NCBI RefSeq assembly: GCF_004803755.1
Contig: NZ_CP032311.1
Span: 5,668,001-5,732,000, forward strand
Direction: 5' to 3'
Length of the DNA: 64,000 nt
From: Pseudomonas sp. DG56-2
GTDB lineage: Bacteria; Pseudomonadota; Gammaproteobacteria; Pseudomonadales; Pseudomonadaceae
Positions 40,063 to 49,471 of the stretch are shown piece after piece. Below the pieces are notes generated by a model. It was not told the origin of the DNA. It saw nothing but the letters and a program-made list of their open reading frames with translations, and did no database searches. Both the position numbers and the translations under genes were made by a program. How positions within the stretch are numbered: the stretch's first letter is position 1; the number at the start of each line of letters is the position of its first letter.

Positions 40063-40626
40063 GTGTCGTACGAAACGTTGCAAGCGCCCGCTGCAGAATG
40101 GTTGCAGCACTCTCAGGTAGCAGACAGCGCAACGCCCGCGCTTCTGGACTGGTTGTTCGATCAAGGATCTCTGACCCGTCGCCTGACTCGATTATCCGCC
40201 GACCACTTTTCCGTTACACCCCTTTATGAAGGATGGCAGCCGCTGCGTGATGACGAGTGCCAGGCATTAGGCCTGGCCCCGAAAAGCGAAGGCTGGGTAC
40301 GCGAAGTGTATTTGCGAGGCCACGGCCAGGCCTGGGTGTTCGCCCGAAGCGTCGCCGCACGTAGCGCTCTGGAAAGCGGCGGCCTGGATATGGAAGCGTT
40401 GGGCAGTCGCTCCCTGGGGGAACTGCTGTTCTGCGACCATGCCTTCACCCGCCGCGCCATTGAAGTTTGTCATTACCCCAAGGCCTGGCTACCGACAATC
40501 GACGCCAGCGACACGCTCTGGGGACGGCGCTCACGCTTCGACCGTGACGCGCTGAGCATATTGGTCGCCGAAGTCTTCCTGCCTTCACTGTGGCAGGCTA
40601 CCGAGATTGCCGGGGAGATCCGCTGA
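40063..40626 (+). CDS. ubiC: Chorismate pyruvate-lyase
   Basis: A 187-residue enzyme that removes pyruvate from chorismate to give 4-hydroxybenzoate, the first committed step of ubiquinone synthesis. Seen: [26 protein letters not shown] region ([19 protein letters not shown]) and [14 protein letters not shown] near the middle. The start is GTG 40063; length fits. ubiA overlaps its stop (TGATG), so the products are translationally coupled and act consecutively. Confidence 0.96.
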   Translation: MSYETLQAPAAEWLQHSQVADSATPALLDWLFDQGSLTRRLTRLSADHFSVTPLYEGWQPLRDDECQALGLAPKSEGWVREVYLRGHGQAWVFARSVAARSALESGGLDMEALGSRSLGELLFCDHAFTRRAIEVCHYPKAWLPTIDASDTLWGRRSRFDRDALSILVAEVFLPSLWQATEIAGEIR

Positions 40627-41513
40627 TGTACCTGCAACTGCTCAAGTCGCTCAATCGCCTGCACCCAAGGGCCTGGGATTTTATCCAACTCAGCCGCATG
40701 GATCGGCCGATCGGCATTTATCTGCTGCTTTGGCCAACACTTTCGGCTGTGTGGATTGCCGCCAAGGGCATGCCAACCCTGGCCAACGTGCTGATTTTCA
40801 CCCTCGGTGTGGTGATGATGCGTGCGGCCGGTTGCGCTATCAACGATTTCGCCGACCGCAAGGTCGATGGCCACGTCAAACGCACAGCGGACCGCCCGCT
40901 CGCCGCGGGCAGAATCAATGCCCGCGAAGCACTGGTATTGTTTGCCGTGCTAGTGGGCGCAAGCTTCCTGCTGGTGCTGTGCACCAACACCAAGACCGTG
41001 TGGCTGTCATTCGGCGCCGTGGCGCTAGCGGCGTGCTATCCGTTCATGAAGCGCTACACCTACTATCCACAAGTAGTGCTCGGAGCCGCGTATTCCTGGG
41101 GCATTCCCATGGCCTTCACCGCCGCTAACGGCGAGCTGCCGGCCATCGCTTGGCTGCTATACATTGCCAACTTGCTGTGGACAGTGGGTTATGACACCTA
41201 CTACGCCATGGTCGATCGCGATGACGATCTGAAGATTGGGGTGAAATCCACTGCCATTCTGTTTGGCGAAGCTGATCGAGTCATCATCCTGACCTTGCAG
41301 GTGCTGTCGCTGGGCTGCCTGTTGCTGGCTGGCTTGCGCTTCGAATTGGGCGGCTGGTTCCATCTGGGCCTGATGGCAGCGTTGCTGTGCTTTGTCTGGG
41401 AGTTCTGGTCGACGCGCAACCTCGACCGCGAGTCCTGCTTCAAGGCGTTTTTGCACAACCACTGGGCTGGGCTGCTGATATTCGTGGGGATTGTGCTGGA
41501 CTACAGTTTCTGA
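40626..41513 (+). CDS. ubiA: 4-hydroxybenzoate octaprenyltransferase
   Basis: A 295-residue membrane prenyltransferase that attaches the polyprenyl chain to 4-hydroxybenzoate. Both Asp-rich motifs of the family are visible: [20 protein letters not shown] and [21 protein letters not shown]. About eight hydrophobic helices follow. It begins on TGATG shared with the end of ubiC, so the ATG at 40626 is preferred over an upstream extension. A REP-like inverted repeat lies after its stop. Confidence 0.97.
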   Translation: MYLQLLKSLNRLHPRAWDFIQLSRMDRPIGIYLLLWPTLSAVWIAAKGMPTLANVLIFTLGVVMMRAAGCAINDFADRKVDGHVKRTADRPLAAGRINAREALVLFAVLVGASFLLVLCTNTKTVWLSFGAVALAACYPFMKRYTYYPQVVLGAAYSWGIPMAFTAANGELPAIAWLLYIANLLWTVGYDTYYAMVDRDDDLKIGVKSTAILFGEADRVIILTLQVLSLGCLLLAGLRFELGGWFHLGLMAALLCFVWEFWSTRNLDRESCFKAFLHNHWAGLLIFVGIVLDYSF

Positions 41514-41521
41514 CCAGCGCA

Positions 41522-41568
41522 GGGCAAGCCTACTCCCACCCGAGCAGCAGTGGGAGCGGGCGTGCCCC
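41522..41568. repeat. REP-like inverted pair downstream of ubiA
   Basis: GGGCAAGCCTACTCCCAC (41522-41539) faces GTGGGAGCGGGCGTGCCC (41550-41567). The right half resembles the REP elements common in P. putida and P. fluorescens (GTGGGAGCGGGC core). REPs usually sit after coding regions and can act as termination or mRNA-stabilising hairpins. Confidence 0.7.
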
Positions 41569-41584
41569 GTGATCAACGTCGCGG

Positions 41585-41956
41585 TTACTTGATCACATGC
41601 CACACATCCTTCATGCCATCACCCGTCATATCCCCGCCTTTCTTGTCCTTGATGAAGGTGTAGACCGGCTTACCTTTGTAAGCCCATTGCATTGAGCCGT
41701 CATCGCGCTTGATCTGCGTCCACCCCTCTTCGGCCATATCACCATCTTTGACCAGCAACGGCGGCCAGTTCTTGGCGCACTCATCGTTGCACATGGATTT
41801 TCCGCCCGAGTCCTTGTCGAAGGTATAAAGCGTCATGCCTGCATGGTCGACCATCACACCATCTTTCATCATGGCATGATGGGCGGAAGCGATTCCCGGC
41901 AAGGCCAGTGCCACTGCAGTGAAAAGCGCCATCCAGTTCAGCGTATGTCGTGTCAT
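41585..41956 (-). CDS. Secreted COG4315-like repeat protein
   Basis: A 123-residue exported protein: a signal peptide (WMALFTAVALALPGIASA) then two repeats of the secreted-lipoprotein-repeat type: GMTLYTFDKDSGGKSMCNDECAKNWP and KGKPVYTFIKDKKGGDMTGDG. The CNDECAKNWPPL unit with paired Cys is the family hallmark. Function is unknown; related proteins are periplasmic. I chose the ATG at 41956, with GGTGG upstream; ATG 41968 is possible. It lies between ubiA and phoB on the opposite strand. Confidence 0.88.
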   Translation of the reverse strand: MTRHTLNWMALFTAVALALPGIASAHHAMMKDGVMVDHAGMTLYTFDKDSGGKSMCNDECAKNWPPLLVKDGDMAEEGWTQIKRDDGSMQWAYKGKPVYTFIKDKKGGDMTGDGMKDVWHVIK

Positions 41957-42032
41957 TGGATCCACCATGTTTCTCGGGAGAGGGAATGTAAGCCTAGCCC
42001 AGTAACAGAATGTTGCTGCTATCGCCCACGTC

Positions 42033-42050
42033 TTGTCACACGACTGCAAT
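42033..42050 (+). promoter_or_regulatory. Pho box upstream of phoB
   Basis: TTGTCAC-ACGA-CTGCAAT fits the 7-4-7 direct-repeat PhoB site (consensus CTGTCAT) and ends 52 bp before the phoB ATG. It would give autoregulation. Confidence 0.55.
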
Positions 42051-42102
42051 AATTCCGTTATCTAATGCGGGCCAAGACACCTTAAATGGAAGAGGTTTAA
42101 GC

Positions 42103-42792
42103 ATGGTTGGCAGAAACATTCTCATCGTTGACGACGAAGCGCCAATTCGCGAAATGATCGCCGTTGCATTGGAGATGGCCGGCTATGACTGCCTGGAAGC
42201 AGAAAACTCCCAGCAAGCCCACGCCATCATCGTCGACCGTAAACCGGACCTTATCCTGCTTGACTGGATGCTCCCGGGCACCTCTGGCATCGAGCTGGCC
42301 CGACGCCTCAAGCGCGACGAGCTGACCGGCGATATCCCGATCATCATGCTCACCGCCAAGGGTGAGGAAGACAACAAGATCCAGGGTCTTGAAGTGGGCG
42401 CTGATGACTACATCACCAAGCCCTTCTCACCTCGCGAATTGGTAGCTCGCTTGAAGGCCGTGCTGCGCCGTGCAGGTCCGAGCGACGGCGAAGCGCCAAT
42501 TGAAGTCGGCGGCTTGCTGCTCGATCCCATCAGTCACCGGGTCACCATCGACGGCAAACCTGCTGAAATGGGGCCGACCGAATATCGCTTGCTGCAATTT
42601 TTCATGACCCACCAGGAACGTGCCTACACACGTGGCCAATTGCTCGACCAGGTCTGGGGCGGCAATGTCTATGTCGAAGAGCGCACCGTCGATGTGCATA
42701 TTCGCCGTCTGCGCAAGGCACTGGGTGAGGCTTACGAGAATCTGGTACAAACCGTGCGTGGGACCGGTTATCGCTTCTCGACCAAGAGCTGA
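42103..42792 (+). CDS. phoB: Phosphate regulon response regulator PhoB
   Basis: A 229-residue OmpR-type regulator: receiver domain with phospho-acceptor Asp54 ([10 protein letters not shown]), Lys in [11 protein letters not shown], then a winged-helix DNA-binding domain ([30 protein letters not shown]). When phosphorylated by PhoR it activates pst and other phosphate-scavenging genes. The start ATG 42103 follows GAAGAGG. A Pho box at 42033 suggests self-control. Confidence 0.98.
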   Translation: MVGRNILIVDDEAPIREMIAVALEMAGYDCLEAENSQQAHAIIVDRKPDLILLDWMLPGTSGIELARRLKRDELTGDIPIIMLTAKGEEDNKIQGLEVGADDYITKPFSPRELVARLKAVLRRAGPSDGEAPIEVGGLLLDPISHRVTIDGKPAEMGPTEYRLLQFFMTHQERAYTRGQLLDQVWGGNVYVEERTVDVHIRRLRKALGEAYENLVQTVRGTGYRFSTKS

Positions 42793-42834
42793 ATCGATAA
42801 TCAGGCCAAGGTATAGGAAAGGACGCATCGTTAA

Positions 42835-44145
42835 TTGAACCAGAACTGGCATGGCACCCTGATTCGCCACATGTTGCTGTTGATTACCGCCTGCCTGCTG
42901 GTTGGTTTGATCAGTGGCTATTACGGCTGGAGCCTGGCCCTTGGCCTGGCGCTTTACCTGGGCTGGACACTCAAGCAGTTGCTACGCCTGCACGAGTGGC
43001 TACGCCTGCACAAGCCCGATGAGGCACCTCCCGATGGCTACGGCTTGTGGGGCGAGGTGTTCGACAGCATTTATCACTTGCAACGCCGCGACCAACGCGT
43101 GCGTGGCCGCCTGCAGGCAGTGATCGATCGCGTGCAGGAGTCCACCGCGGCCCTCAAGGATGCAGTGATCATGCTCGACAGTGACGGCAACCTGGAATGG
43201 TGGAACCGTGCTGCGGAAACCCTGCTTGGCCTGAAAACCCCACAGGACAGCGGTCAACCGGTGACCAACCTGGTTCGCCACCCGCGCTTCAAGGAGTACT
43301 TCGAACAGGAGAACTACGTCGAACCGCTGGAAATTCCGTCACCGATCAACGACCGCCTGCGCGTGCAGCTGCATATCACCCGTTATGGCAACAATGAACA
43401 CCTGATGCTGGTTCGCGATGTGACCCTTATCCATCAGCTCGAACAGATGCGTAAGGACTTCGTAGCCAACGTCTCCCATGAGCTACGCACGCCGTTGACC
43501 GTCATTGCCGGCTATCTGGAAACCTTGCTCGACAACGTCGAGCAAGTGAATCCGCGCTGGGTCCGGGCGCTGCAGCAGATGCAGCAACAAGGCGTGCGCA
43601 TGCAGACCCTGCTCAACGACCTGCTGCTGTTGGCCAAGCTTGAGGCCACGGACTACCCCTCCGACAACCAGCCAGTGGCCGTAGAGCCATTACTGCAAAC
43701 GATCAAGAACGATGCCCAGGCGCTGTCGGGTCAACGCAACCAGCGCATCACGCTGGAAGCCGCCCCCGGCATCCGTCTCAAAGGCAGTGAGGCGGAGTTG
43801 CGCAGCGCCTTCTCCAATCTGGTCTTCAATGCCGTCAAGTACACACAGGATGAAGGGCAGATCCGCATCCGCTGGTGGGCTGACGAACACGGAGCGCACT
43901 TGAGCGTTCAAGACTCGGGGATTGGAATTGATGCCAAGCACCTGCCACGTCTGACCGAACGTTTTTATCGGGTCGACTCCAGTCGAGCCTCAAATACTGG
44001 CGGTACCGGTCTTGGTCTGGCGATCGTCAAGCACGTACTCTTGCGCCACCGCGCACGTCTTGAGATCAGTAGCGTGCCAGGCCATGGCAGCACCTTTACC
44101 TGTCATTTCGCGCCCACCCAGATTGCCCAGCGCACGTCCGCCTGA
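42835..44145 (+). CDS. phoR: Phosphate regulon sensor kinase PhoR
   Basis: A 436-residue kinase: two N-terminal membrane helices (HMLLLITACLLVGLISG, LALGLALYLGW), a PAS domain (about residues 95-200), HisKA with His215 in VSHELRTPLTV, and an ATPase domain (FSNLVFNAVKYTQ, GGTGLGLAIVKH). It phosphorylates PhoB when phosphate is low, under the influence of PstSCAB-PhoU. The start is TTG 42835 (MNQNWHG), with AGGA about 16 bases upstream, which may limit translation. Confidence 0.96.
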   Translation: MNQNWHGTLIRHMLLLITACLLVGLISGYYGWSLALGLALYLGWTLKQLLRLHEWLRLHKPDEAPPDGYGLWGEVFDSIYHLQRRDQRVRGRLQAVIDRVQESTAALKDAVIMLDSDGNLEWWNRAAETLLGLKTPQDSGQPVTNLVRHPRFKEYFEQENYVEPLEIPSPINDRLRVQLHITRYGNNEHLMLVRDVTLIHQLEQMRKDFVANVSHELRTPLTVIAGYLETLLDNVEQVNPRWVRALQQMQQQGVRMQTLLNDLLLLAKLEATDYPSDNQPVAVEPLLQTIKNDAQALSGQRNQRITLEAAPGIRLKGSEAELRSAFSNLVFNAVKYTQDEGQIRIRWWADEHGAHLSVQDSGIGIDAKHLPRLTERFYRVDSSRASNTGGTGLGLAIVKHVLLRHRARLEISSVPGHGSTFTCHFAPTQIAQRTSA

Positions 44146-44193
44146 AGGTTCGCCACTAGGCAATTGCGCCCTCACCCGCTACATTGGCGGACT

Positions 44194-44215
44194 TGTGCCA
44201 GCGAATGCTGGCACA
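44194..44215. repeat. Inverted repeat between phoR and the CorC-like gene
   Basis: A perfect 9-bp stem, TGTGCCAGC-GAAT-GCTGGCACA, about 50 bp after phoR. No clear T-run follows; it may be a REP-type unit or a weak terminator. Confidence 0.4.
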
Positions 44216-44260
44216 GCATTTCTTCCTATTTTCAAATGACGGACCCCGTAAAACCCCATC

Positions 44261-45601
44261 ATGGACCCATCCCCTGGTATTAGCTTCGCCTCACTTTTTG
44301 CCGATTTCGGCATGATTCTTTTTGCTCTGCTGCTGGTACTGCTCAACGGATTTTTCGTTGCTGCCGAGTTCGCCATGGTCAAATTGCGTTCGACAAAGGT
44401 CGAGTCGATTGCCGTGCAGCATGGCTGGCGTGGGCAAATCCTGCGCACCGTACACAACCAGTTAGACGCCTATCTTTCCGCCTGCCAGTTGGGTATCACC
44501 CTCGCCTCGCTGGGCCTGGGCTGGGTCGGTGAGCCTGCTTTCGCCCACTTGCTCGAGCCTTTGCTGGCGGCTATTGGCGTGCAGTCGCCGGAAGTCATCA
44601 AGGCCGTGTCGTTCTTCAGTGCCTTCTTCGTGATCTCTTACCTGCACATCGTGGTGGGTGAGCTGGCGCCCAAGTCCTGGGCCATTCGCAAACCCGAGCT
44701 GTTGTCGCTGTGGACTGCAGTACCGCTGTATCTGTTCTACTGGGCAATGTACCCGGCTATTTACCTGCTCAACGCCAGCGCCAACGCCATTTTGCGTATT
44801 GCCGGCCAAGGTGAACCCGGCCCGCACCACGAACATCACTACAGCCGCGATGAGTTGAAGCTGATCCTGCACTCCAGCCGCGGCCAGGACCCTAGCGACC
44901 AGGGCATGCGTGTTCTGGCTTCTGCGGTGGAAATGGGCGAGCTGGAAGTGGTCGACTGGGCCAACTCCCGTGAGGACATGGTCTGCCTGGAAGCACATGC
45001 ACCGCTTAAAGAAATCCTGGCGATGTTCCGTCGGCACAAGTTCAGCCGCTACCCAGTGTTCGACGCCCAGCGCGGTGAGTTCGTCGGCCTGTTGCACATC
45101 AAGGATCTGCTGCTGGAGCTGGCCGATCTGGAGCATATCCCCGAGTCGTTCAATCTCGCCGAGCTGACCCGACCGCTGGAGCGCGTGTCCCGACACATGC
45201 CGCTGTCGCATCTGCTCGAACAGTTCCGCAAGGGCGGAGCGCACTTTGCCCTGGTTGAAGAAGCTGACGGCAAGGTGATCGGCTACCTGACCATGGAAGA
45301 CGTGCTGGAAGTGCTGGTAGGAGACATCCAGGACGAGCACCGCAAGGCCGAACGCGGCATCCTCGCCTACCAGCCAGGCAAGTTGCTGGTTCGTGGCGAC
45401 ACGCCGTTGTTCAAGGTCGAGCGTCTGTTGGGCGTGGATCTGGATCACATCGAGGCCGAAACCCTTGCCGGCCTGGTGTACGAGACTCTCAAACGCGTCC
45501 CTGAAGAAGAAGAGCAGATGGAAGTCGAGGGCCTGCGCATCATCATCAAGAAGATGAAAGGCCCGAAAATCGTCCTGGCGAAGGTACTCAAACTCGATTG
45601 A
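44261..45601 (+). CDS. CNNM/CorC-type membrane protein with CBS pair (hemolysin family)
   Basis: A 446-residue protein: DUF21 membrane domain with about four helices (ILFALLLVLLNGFFVAAEF, LGLGWVGEPAFA), then two CBS repeats (APLKEILAMFRRHKFSRYPV, RGEFVGLLHIKDLLLEL, and DGKVIGYLTMEDVLEVLVG), then a CorC_HlyC domain. Relatives of this type are linked to magnesium or cobalt efflux, though older databases call them hemolysins. It lies 115 bp after phoR and converges with the M23 peptidase gene. Confidence 0.92.
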   Translation: MDPSPGISFASLFADFGMILFALLLVLLNGFFVAAEFAMVKLRSTKVESIAVQHGWRGQILRTVHNQLDAYLSACQLGITLASLGLGWVGEPAFAHLLEPLLAAIGVQSPEVIKAVSFFSAFFVISYLHIVVGELAPKSWAIRKPELLSLWTAVPLYLFYWAMYPAIYLLNASANAILRIAGQGEPGPHHEHHYSRDELKLILHSSRGQDPSDQGMRVLASAVEMGELEVVDWANSREDMVCLEAHAPLKEILAMFRRHKFSRYPVFDAQRGEFVGLLHIKDLLLELADLEHIPESFNLAELTRPLERVSRHMPLSHLLEQFRKGGAHFALVEEADGKVIGYLTMEDVLEVLVGDIQDEHRKAERGILAYQPGKLLVRGDTPLFKVERLLGVDLDHIEAETLAGLVYETLKRVPEEEEQMEVEGLRIIIKKMKGPKIVLAKVLKLD

Positions 45602-45607
45602 GTCGCC

Positions 45608-46504
45608 TTATGGGTTGCCGGCAGTAAAGTTCGGCAACCCAGCGACAGGCTGATTGAACTGGTAAGGAATGGATACAAGCTCGAGCCCGACGTTGCGCTG
45701 CACAACAAAGTGCAGATGCGGGCCCGTGCTGTTACCGGTGTTGCCGGATTTCGCCAGAGCGGTCCCGAACACCACTTGCTGGCCCTCCCGCACCACCACA
45801 GAACCACGCATCAGGTGCAGATAGACGCCCATGGTGCCGTCGTCATGCAGAATCCGCACGTAATTGCCTGCTGGGTGAGTGCCACGCCCGCTCTGACTGT
45901 TCTCGGTCTTGATCACTATGCCTGCCCGCGAGGCGATGATTGGCGTGCCTTCCGGCATCGCGATGTCCATCGCATAGCGTCCTTTGGGGCCGAAGTGACT
46001 GTAGCGCCCATTTGGGCCTTGAGTTAAATGAAACGGCCCGCCGCGCCACGGCAACGGATACCGAAACGCCTGATAACGCTGCCCAGGATTCCCCAGTGCG
46101 TAGGAGAACTTCTCTTGATAACTCACCGGCTGGTCCGGTTTCTGTGCGTTGACTATTGTCAGCAACACCGCTGCACGGGCAGGCACCACGCGACGTACCA
46201 GCCGCGTACCAGCACCCTTGGCATTGCCAAGGCGCTCCAACCGCAGTTCGACTTCCACCGGCGCAAAGGTGTCATTGCGGGCGCTGAAGCTCACTCCCGT
46301 AGCGAACTTGATGGCATGCAGTTTCACCTGGCCTTCCAATTGCTCGACCATCCGCTCACCGAAGACGAAGGCCTTGGTGCCCGCTAGCGGACGATCGGAA
46401 TAAGAAACCACCCCGTAGGGATCGGTGCTTTTGTAGAGCGTCGAGGCCAGTGCCGGGCCACAAGCCACGAGCAAGGCACAAAACAGTAGCGAGCGTGCAG
46501 GCAT
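45608..46504 (-). CDS. DUF4124-M23 fusion peptidase
   Basis: A 298-residue secreted protein. After the signal peptide comes a DUF4124-like opening (LYKSTDPYGVVSYSDRPLAG), a linker, and an M23 (LytM) peptidase domain with zinc ligands inferred as His170 (RYSHFG), Asp180 (RYAMDIAMPEG) and the HLHF motif (His263, His265), with His230 in YLHL. M23 enzymes cut peptidoglycan cross-links or regulate amidases. The start at 46504 has no obvious strong ribosome-binding site. The last codons form half of a 10-bp inverted repeat. Confidence 0.9.
   Translation of the reverse strand: MPARSLLFCALLVACGPALASTLYKSTDPYGVVSYSDRPLAGTKAFVFGERMVEQLEGQVKLHAIKFATGVSFSARNDTFAPVEVELRLERLGNAKGAGTRLVRRVVPARAAVLLTIVNAQKPDQPVSYQEKFSYALGNPGQRYQAFRYPLPWRGGPFHLTQGPNGRYSHFGPKGRYAMDIAMPEGTPIIASRAGIVIKTENSQSGRGTHPAGNYVRILHDDGTMGVYLHLMRGSVVVREGQQVVFGTALAKSGNTGNSTGPHLHFVVQRNVGLELVSIPYQFNQPVAGLPNFTAGNP
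45611..45641. repeat. Inverted repeat inside the end of the M23 gene
   Basis: TGGGTTGCCG and its exact complement are separated by 11 bases, just within the 3' coding end. It lies at the convergent junction with the CBS gene and could act as a shared terminator though no T-run follows. Confidence 0.4.
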
Positions 46505-46651
46505 GACTAGTGGCTTTATGACAGTTGATATCTGTCGAAGCCTAGCAGCGAATTTCAGCAGAGGAATGGCGAGAGTGTTTCAGCGCCGTGCCAGGAGACG
46601 AGTGGTGTACTGATCGACATCCACCTATCAGCCTGGCGATCGGCGGTATGA

Positions 46652-47548
46652 TTAGGCGCCTGGAACGAAGTGCTTCTGCGCTGTACCGCGAGCGATCAGC
46701 CGCGAGAGGTAATCGAGTTTCTGCGCATCCTGATCAACGAATTTGAAAGTCAGCTGCAACCAATCGCTGTCCGGCTTGGGCTCCAACGCCGCAACAGCGT
46801 GCAAATAACCATTGAGTCGGGCAATCTCGGCGTTCTCGCCCTGCTCCAGGTCGAGTACGGCGCCTTCGAGTACCTGTGGCAGGGTTTCACCCCGGCGCAC
46901 CACCAGCAACGCCTCCTTGAGGCTCAGCGCTTTGATCACGCAGGGCTGCACCCCGCTAGGCAAGCGCAGTTGACCCTGACCACGACCAGCAGGTGCGGCG
47001 GCGGTCGGTCTAGGGGCACTGACGAGCGGCTGGGCAGCCACCACCGGCGCAACCGGCGCCGAGGCTTTCACTGATTCGGCACGTCCACCGGTCAGTGCGC
47101 TCAACGAGTCGTTGGCAAAGGCGGAAGTAGCGCGGGTCGGGGCACTGGCCAGCAACGTATCGAGCTTACCGACCTTGGTCAGGGCCTTCTTCACTTTGGT
47201 CAGCAGTTGCTCGTTGGTGAACGGCTTGCCGACGAAGTCGGACACACCAGCCTGAATCGCCTGCACCACGTTTTCCTTGTCGCCACGGCTGGTCACCATG
47301 ATGAACGGCAGTGCCTTCAGCGACTCTTGCTGGCGACACCAGGTCAACAATTCCAGGCCGGACATTTCTGGCATTTCCCAGTCGCACAGGACCAGGTCAA
47401 AGGCTTGGCGCGACAGCAATGTCTGGGCCTTGCGACCGTTGACTGCGTCTTCGATGACAATTCCCGGGAAATAGTTGCGCAGGCACTTCTTCACCAGATC
47501 GCGAATGAACGGCGCATCATCCACAACCAACACACTGACTTTACTCAT
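46652..47548 (-). CDS. Response regulator with C-terminal PilZ-like domain
   Basis: A 298-residue protein with a receiver domain (residues 1-125, phospho-acceptor Asp56 in LVLCDWEMP, Lys in FVGKPFTNEQL), a low-complexity Ala/Pro linker (about 150-205) and a C-terminal domain that resembles PilZ (about 205-298, TFKFVDQDAQKLDYLSRLIARG). PilZ domains bind c-di-GMP, but the RxxxR signature is not clear. Output is unknown; no adjacent kinase is present. The start ATG 47548 follows AGGAGTGG. Confidence 0.85.
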   Translation of the reverse strand: MSKVSVLVVDDAPFIRDLVKKCLRNYFPGIVIEDAVNGRKAQTLLSRQAFDLVLCDWEMPEMSGLELLTWCRQQESLKALPFIMVTSRGDKENVVQAIQAGVSDFVGKPFTNEQLLTKVKKALTKVGKLDTLLASAPTRATSAFANDSLSALTGGRAESVKASAPVAPVVAAQPLVSAPRPTAAAPAGRGQGQLRLPSGVQPCVIKALSLKEALLVVRRGETLPQVLEGAVLDLEQGENAEIARLNGYLHAVAALEPKPDSDWLQLTFKFVDQDAQKLDYLSRLIARGTAQKHFVPGA

Positions 47549-47671
47549 CGCCACTCCTATTGAATCCCGACTAGCATAACGCTGACTGATGGCCATTTGC
47601 CAAAAATTGGCTCACGCCGGGACTCGTGGTTGGGTTCGCGGCTGCCTTTAGGTGCACGCCCCACAAACGAA

Positions 47672-47700
47672 AACGCCCGGCCAGGGCCGGGCGTTCTTCT
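47672..47700 (-). terminator. Terminator of the pst operon downstream of phoU
   Basis: AACGCCCGGCC and GGCCGGGCGTT (47672-47682, 47685-47695) form a strong hairpin followed on the minus strand by TTTTCGTTTG, 11 bp beyond the phoU stop. Confidence 0.85.
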
Positions 47701-47710
47701 CGGGGCAGTC

Positions 47711-48469
47711 TTACTTATCGTCAGCTTCGGCTGGAACATTAGCCTTTTCGCTACCGCCCTCGACCTCTTCTTTCATCCGCTTCAGACCCAGGTGACGTAC
47801 GTCGGTACCACGCACCAGGTAAATCACCAGCTCGGCAATGTTGCGTGCATGGTCGCCGATCCGCTCAAGCGAACGCAGGGCCCAGATCACGCTGAGTACC
47901 CGCGAAATCGAGCGCGGGTCTTCCATCATGTAGGTAACCAGCTCACGCAACGCGGTCTTGTACTCGCGATCGATGGTCTTGTCGTACTGAGCAACCGACA
48001 GCGCCAGGTCGGCGTCGAAACGGGCGAACGCATCCAACGCATCACGCACCATGTTGCGCACCTGGTCACCAATGTGACGAACTTCAACGTAACCACGGGG
48101 CGACTCACCCTCTTCACACAACTGAATGGCGCGGCGGGCAATCTTGGTCGACTCGTCACCGATACGCTCCAGGTCGATGACCGATTTGGAGATACTGATG
48201 ATCAGGCGCAGATCGGAAGCAGCCGGCTGGCGACGGGCGAGAATTCGCACGCACTCTTCGTCGATGTTGCGCTCCATCTGGTTGATCTGTTCATCGACTT
48301 CACGCACCTGCTGAGCCAGGCCCGAGTCGGCCTCGATCAGCGCGGTTACTGCGTCATTGACCTGCTTCTCGACCAGGCCCCCCATTGCCAGGAGGTGGCT
48401 GCGCACCTCTTCGAGCTCGGCATTGAACTGCTGGGAGATATGGTGGGTAAGGCTGTCTTTACTGATCAT
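47711..48469 (-). CDS. phoU: Phosphate transport regulator PhoU
   Basis: A 252-residue two-repeat helical protein. Each repeat shows the RIGDxxxxIA metal-binding motif (ERIGDESTKIARRAI and ERIGDHARNIAELV). PhoU links PstB to PhoR and keeps the regulon off when phosphate is plentiful. I chose ATG 48469 (MISKDSLTHHISQQ), the normal start; the in-frame extension to 48502 lacks support. It is last in the pst operon and ends at a strong terminator. Confidence 0.96.
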   Translation of the reverse strand: MISKDSLTHHISQQFNAELEEVRSHLLAMGGLVEKQVNDAVTALIEADSGLAQQVREVDEQINQMERNIDEECVRILARRQPAASDLRLIISISKSVIDLERIGDESTKIARRAIQLCEEGESPRGYVEVRHIGDQVRNMVRDALDAFARFDADLALSVAQYDKTIDREYKTALRELVTYMMEDPRSISRVLSVIWALRSLERIGDHARNIAELVIYLVRGTDVRHLGLKRMKEEVEGGSEKANVPAEADDK

Positions 48470-48489
48470 GCTTTGGCTCCGCGAAAAAG

Positions 48490-48516
48490 CTGCAAGCTTC
48501 AACCTGCAAGCTTCAA
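48490..48516. repeat. Tandem 13-mer repeat between phoU and pstB
   Basis: Two identical copies of CTGCAAGCTTCAA (48490-48502 and 48504-48516), one base apart. Similar CTTCAAGCTGCA sequence occurs in the gap between pstB and pstA. Repeats of this CTGCAAG/CTTCAAG kind are recurrent in pseudomonad intergenic regions. Confidence 0.6.
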
Positions 48517-48559
48517 GTCATACGTGTAATACCGGGCACCGTTGTCTGTTCGCCGCAAA

Positions 48560-49393
48560 CTAGCCATAACGGCCGGTAATGTAGTCTTCGGTCTGCTTCT
48601 TCGCCGGGTTGGTGAACAGCGTGTCGGTATCACCAAACTCGATCAACTTGCCCATGTACATGAACGCGGTGTAGTCGGAAACCCGTGCCGCCTGCTGCAT
48701 GTTATGGGTAACGATGACGATGGTGTACTTGGACTTCAGCTCGTAGATCAGCTCTTCGACCTTCAGCGTCGAAATCGGGTCGAGTGCCGAGCAAGGTTCG
48801 TCGAGCAACAGTACTTCAGGTTCAACGGCAATGGTGCGGGCAATTACCAGACGCTGCTGCTGACCACCGGACAAGCCCAGTGCCGACTCGTGCAGGCGGT
48901 CCTTGACCTCATCCCACAGCGCTGCGCCCTTGAGCGCCCACTCCACAGCCTCGTCAAGCACGCGTTTCTTGTTGATGCCCTGGATACGCAGGCCATAGAC
49001 CACGTTTTCATAGATGGTCTTGGGGAACGGGTTAGGCTTCTGAAACACCATACCGACGCGGCGGCGCAATTCAGCTACGTCTTCGCCCTTGCGGTAGATG
49101 TTGTTGCCGTACAGGTTGATTTCACCTTCAACGCGGCAACCGTCAACCAGGTCGTTCATGCGGTTGAAGGTACGCAACAACGTGGATTTACCACAGCCGG
49201 ACGGCCCGATGAACGCAGTCACGCGCTGTTTTGGGATGTTCATACCAACGTCGAACAGCGCTTGCTTGTCACCGTAGAACAGGTTCAGGCCAGGCACTTC
49301 GATGGCAACGGTTTCGTCCGCCAATTGCAGGCTCTGCTTGGTGCGGCCCAGGGCCGACATATCGATACCGTGAGCATGGGTTTCATGTTGCAT
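48560..49393 (-). CDS. pstB: Phosphate ABC transporter ATP-binding protein PstB
   Basis: A 277-residue ATPase: Walker [10 protein letters not shown] (63-71), Q-loop FQKPNPFP, signature LSGGQQQR, Walker [13 protein letters not shown], and the His switch VTHNMQQA. It powers phosphate import through PstC-PstA. I chose ATG 49393, giving the usual length; the extension to 49474 passes into the repeat-bearing spacer. It is fourth in pstS-pstC-pstA-pstB-phoU. Confidence 0.97.
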   Translation of the reverse strand: MQHETHAHGIDMSALGRTKQSLQLADETVAIEVPGLNLFYGDKQALFDVGMNIPKQRVTAFIGPSGCGKSTLLRTFNRMNDLVDGCRVEGEINLYGNNIYRKGEDVAELRRRVGMVFQKPNPFPKTIYENVVYGLRIQGINKKRVLDEAVEWALKGAALWDEVKDRLHESALGLSGGQQQRLVIARTIAVEPEVLLLDEPCSALDPISTLKVEELIYELKSKYTIVIVTHNMQQAARVSDYTAFMYMGKLIEFGDTDTLFTNPAKKQTEDYITGRYG

Positions 49394-49421
49394 GGTTTCA
49401 CTCCATTTGTAGCAGCAGACT

Positions 49422-49471
49422 TCAAGCTGCACGCTGCAAGTTTGTGCAAAAGCGGCGTGAAGCTTGCCGCT
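49422..49471. repeat. Repeat and hairpin in the pstB-pstA spacer
   Basis: The spacer holds CTTCAAGCTGCA with CGCTGCAAG (about 49420-49440) and a hairpin AGCGGC-GTGAAGCTT-GCCGCT (49451-49471). On the minus strand the hairpin is just past the pstA stop, so it may attenuate or protect the transcript between pstA and pstB. Confidence 0.45.
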
